Below are positions 12,635 through 13,680 of a stretch of DNA of 13,680 nucleotides, piece by piece. The notes below the pieces were generated by a model. That model saw nothing but the letters and a program-made list of their open reading frames with translations, ran no database searches and was not told where the DNA came from. The position numbers and the translations under genes are program-made. This DNA is from Pseudonocardiales bacterium. GTDB taxonomy: Bacteria; Actinomycetota; Actinomycetes; Mycobacteriales; Jatrophihabitantaceae. The first letter of the stretch is position 1. Every line of letters starts with the position of its first letter. The stretch is taken from NCBI GenBank assembly GCA_030840415.1, contig JAVEEO010000566.1:1-13680 (forward strand), given 5' to 3'.

Positions 12635-13642
12635 CTAGCTGTAGCTCACGCGCGGATCGACGAAGGCGTAGCCGATATCCACCAGGATATTGGCCACCAC
12701 CACCGCGAACGTCGCTACGAGTGTGACACCCAGGATGACCGGCAGGTCCTGGCTGTTGATCGCACGGATGCTGATCAGGCCGAGGCCTGGCAGGTTGAAC
12801 ACCGATTCGGTGATGACCGCGTTGCCGATCAGCTGGCCGAGGTCCAGGCCGAAGATGGTCACGATCGGGGTCAGCGCGGCACGCAGGCCGTGCTTGATCA
12901 CCACGGTGCGCCGGGACAGTCCCTTGGCCCGGGCGGTCCGGACGTAGTCCTCGCTCATGGTTTCCAGCATGTTGGCCCGGGTGAGCCGGGCGTACAGCGC
13001 GGCGAAGATGAAGGCGAGCGCGAACCACGGCAGGATCATCGACTTGAGCCACTGCGCGGGGTCGGAGGTGATCGAGGCGTAAGCGGTGTTGGGCAGCCAC
13101 TTCAGCTTGTACTTGAAGACCAGCAGCAGGATCGGCCCGGTGAAGAAGATGGGCAGCGAGACGGCCGCCAGCGCCATCGTCATCGCGGTGCGGTCGAAGA
13201 ACGACCCGCGCTTGAGGGCCGAGATCGAGCCGATGGTCAGGCCGCCGAGCAGCCAGAGCGCAGCGGCGCCGAAGGCGATGCTGAGCTCGACCGGCAGCGC
13301 CTGCCTGATCATGTGGGTCACCGGCAACTGCTGCCGGAAGGAGTAGCCCAGGCACGGCTTGGCGCAGTGCACCACCGCGCCGGTGTCATCGCCGAGGTCG
13401 CGGCCGAAGATGATGCCGCCGGCCCAGTTGAAGTACTGCTTCCACAGCGGCAGGTCGAAGCCGAACCGATGTTCGATCAGCTTCTGACCCGCCTCCGTGG
13501 GTGGAATCTTGCCGACGTAGAAGAGGGCCGGTGAGACATGGGCGATCTTGGGTCCCACCTGGAAGATGAAGAACGTGACGAAGCTCGTCACCAGAAGCAC
13601 CAGCAGGCCGCCGATGGAGCGGCGAATGACGTATCTGATCAT
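12635..13642 (-). CDS. oppB: Peptide-type ABC transporter permease B
   Basis: An inner-membrane permease of 335 residues in the DppB/OppB family. MIRYVIRRSIGGLLVLLVTSFVTFFIF forms the first helix, and a 70-residue extracytoplasmic loop follows (RFGFDLPLWKQYFNW, GRDLGDD). Later helices lie at about 115-140, 155-180, 205-225, 265-285 and 305-325. The ATPase-contacting EAA loop reads EDYVRTARAKGLSRRTVVIKHGLR (about 231-254). The loop contains a CAKPC pair with C93 and C97, probably a disulphide. It starts at ATG 13640-13642 with no Shine-Dalgarno; an upstream in-frame stop overlaps it as ATGA, so coupling to a preceding gene is likely. The next gene, 18 nt downstream, is the D ATPase; the usual partner permease C is not between them. 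Confidence 0.95.
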   Translation of the reverse strand: MIRYVIRRSIGGLLVLLVTSFVTFFIFQVGPKIAHVSPALFYVGKIPPTEAGQKLIEHRFGFDLPLWKQYFNWAGGIIFGRDLGDDTGAVVHCAKPCLGYSFRQQLPVTHMIRQALPVELSIAFGAAALWLLGGLTIGSISALKRGSFFDRTAMTMALAAVSLPIFFTGPILLLVFKYKLKWLPNTAYASITSDPAQWLKSMILPWFALAFIFAALYARLTRANMLETMSEDYVRTARAKGLSRRTVVIKHGLRAALTPIVTIFGLDLGQLIGNAVITESVFNLPGLGLISIRAINSQDLPVILGVTLVATFAVVVANILVDIGYAFVDPRVSYS

Positions 13643-13680
13643 CGTGTTTGCGCGTCGGTGGCCGACCCGGGCACTCCCGG
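13639..13680 (-). CDS. Possible 3' end of an upstream gene overlapping oppB
   Basis: From the right window edge a minus-strand frame reads 13 codons (PGVPGSATDAQTR) and ends in a TGA that overlaps the oppB ATG as ATGA. Such junctions are common in operons, and oppB lacks a Shine-Dalgarno, so this may be the end of the preceding operon gene, plausibly the missing permease C. Thirteen codons are too few to identify it; chance openness cannot be excluded. Confidence 0.35.
   Translation of the reverse strand, partial: PGVPGSATDAQTR

Noticed and set aside
11600..13534. A 644-codon plus-strand open frame opposite oppB and oppD
   Set aside because: Antisense shadow of ATPase and permease genes with intact motifs; low-complexity His/Gln/Asp/Val composition with no domain.
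1..13680. A defence island, biosynthetic cluster, CRISPR array or mobile element
   Set aside because: All well-supported genes are core metabolism, repair or transport; no transposase, integrase, direct-repeat array, attachment site or compositional break was seen.

Overview
The window is chromosomal DNA of a high-GC actinomycete. Three things point there: a mycothiol biosynthesis gene (mshB), an actinobacterial-type DapD/DapE pair, and the conserved neighbourhood dapD-dapE-LOG-(DivIVA-like)-tag-DUF3117, which is also found in mycobacteria (the Rv1201c to Rv1211 region). Strong G/C bias at third codon positions leaves very long open frames antisense to real genes; these are not genes. A Frankia/Nakamurella-like lineage is possible, but the genus cannot be fixed from this sequence. 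I see no insertion sequence, phage, CRISPR array, tRNA or rRNA.

Layout. At 1-736 (minus) is the N-terminal part of a leucyl aminopeptidase that runs off the left edge. A 55-residue DUF3117 protein follows (895-1062, minus). A crotonase-family gene (1217-2005, plus) converges on a minus-strand run that reads, in transcription order, dapE (5560-4421), two tandem LOG/TIGR00730 genes (4411-3581 and 3578-3048), a membrane-anchored DivIVA-like protein (2986-2618) and tag (2617-2042). Divergent from dapE are dapD (5604-6596) and a secreted or anchored lysozyme-fold protein (6629-7447). A 7Fe ferredoxin (7807-7481, minus) is divergent from a CG3035-type GNAT acetyltransferase (7893-8831, plus). The 3' end of the GNAT gene overlaps a small membrane-protein gene (9288-8782, minus) that is translationally coupled to mshB (10322-9285, minus). 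The right end is part of a peptide-type ABC importer operon on the minus strand: permease B (13642-12635), ATPase D (12616-11543) and ATPase F (11519-10362). An upstream reading frame is cut by the right edge.

How the genes work together. DapD and DapE carry out two steps of the succinylase branch to meso-diaminopimelate and lysine, and the lysozyme-like protein downstream of dapD plausibly acts on the same cell wall. MshB makes the GlcN-Ins precursor of mycothiol. Tag repairs alkylated DNA. The ABC importer brings in peptides or a related substrate. There is no single dedicated accessory system here; this is ordinary core genome.

The most interesting signals are regulatory and structural. 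Six starts carry TAGNNT exactly 6-7 nt upstream and lack a Shine-Dalgarno sequence, the signature of leaderless actinobacterial transcripts. Two of these form a compact divergent dapE/dapD promoter in 43 bp, and one begins inside the dapE stop codon. A palindromic -10 element may fire both ways between the ferredoxin and GNAT genes. MshB carries an in-frame 15-bp tandem repeat tail of seven AGIDS-like pentapeptides. The crotonase lacks both classical hydratase glutamates and instead has a PaaG-like aspartate.
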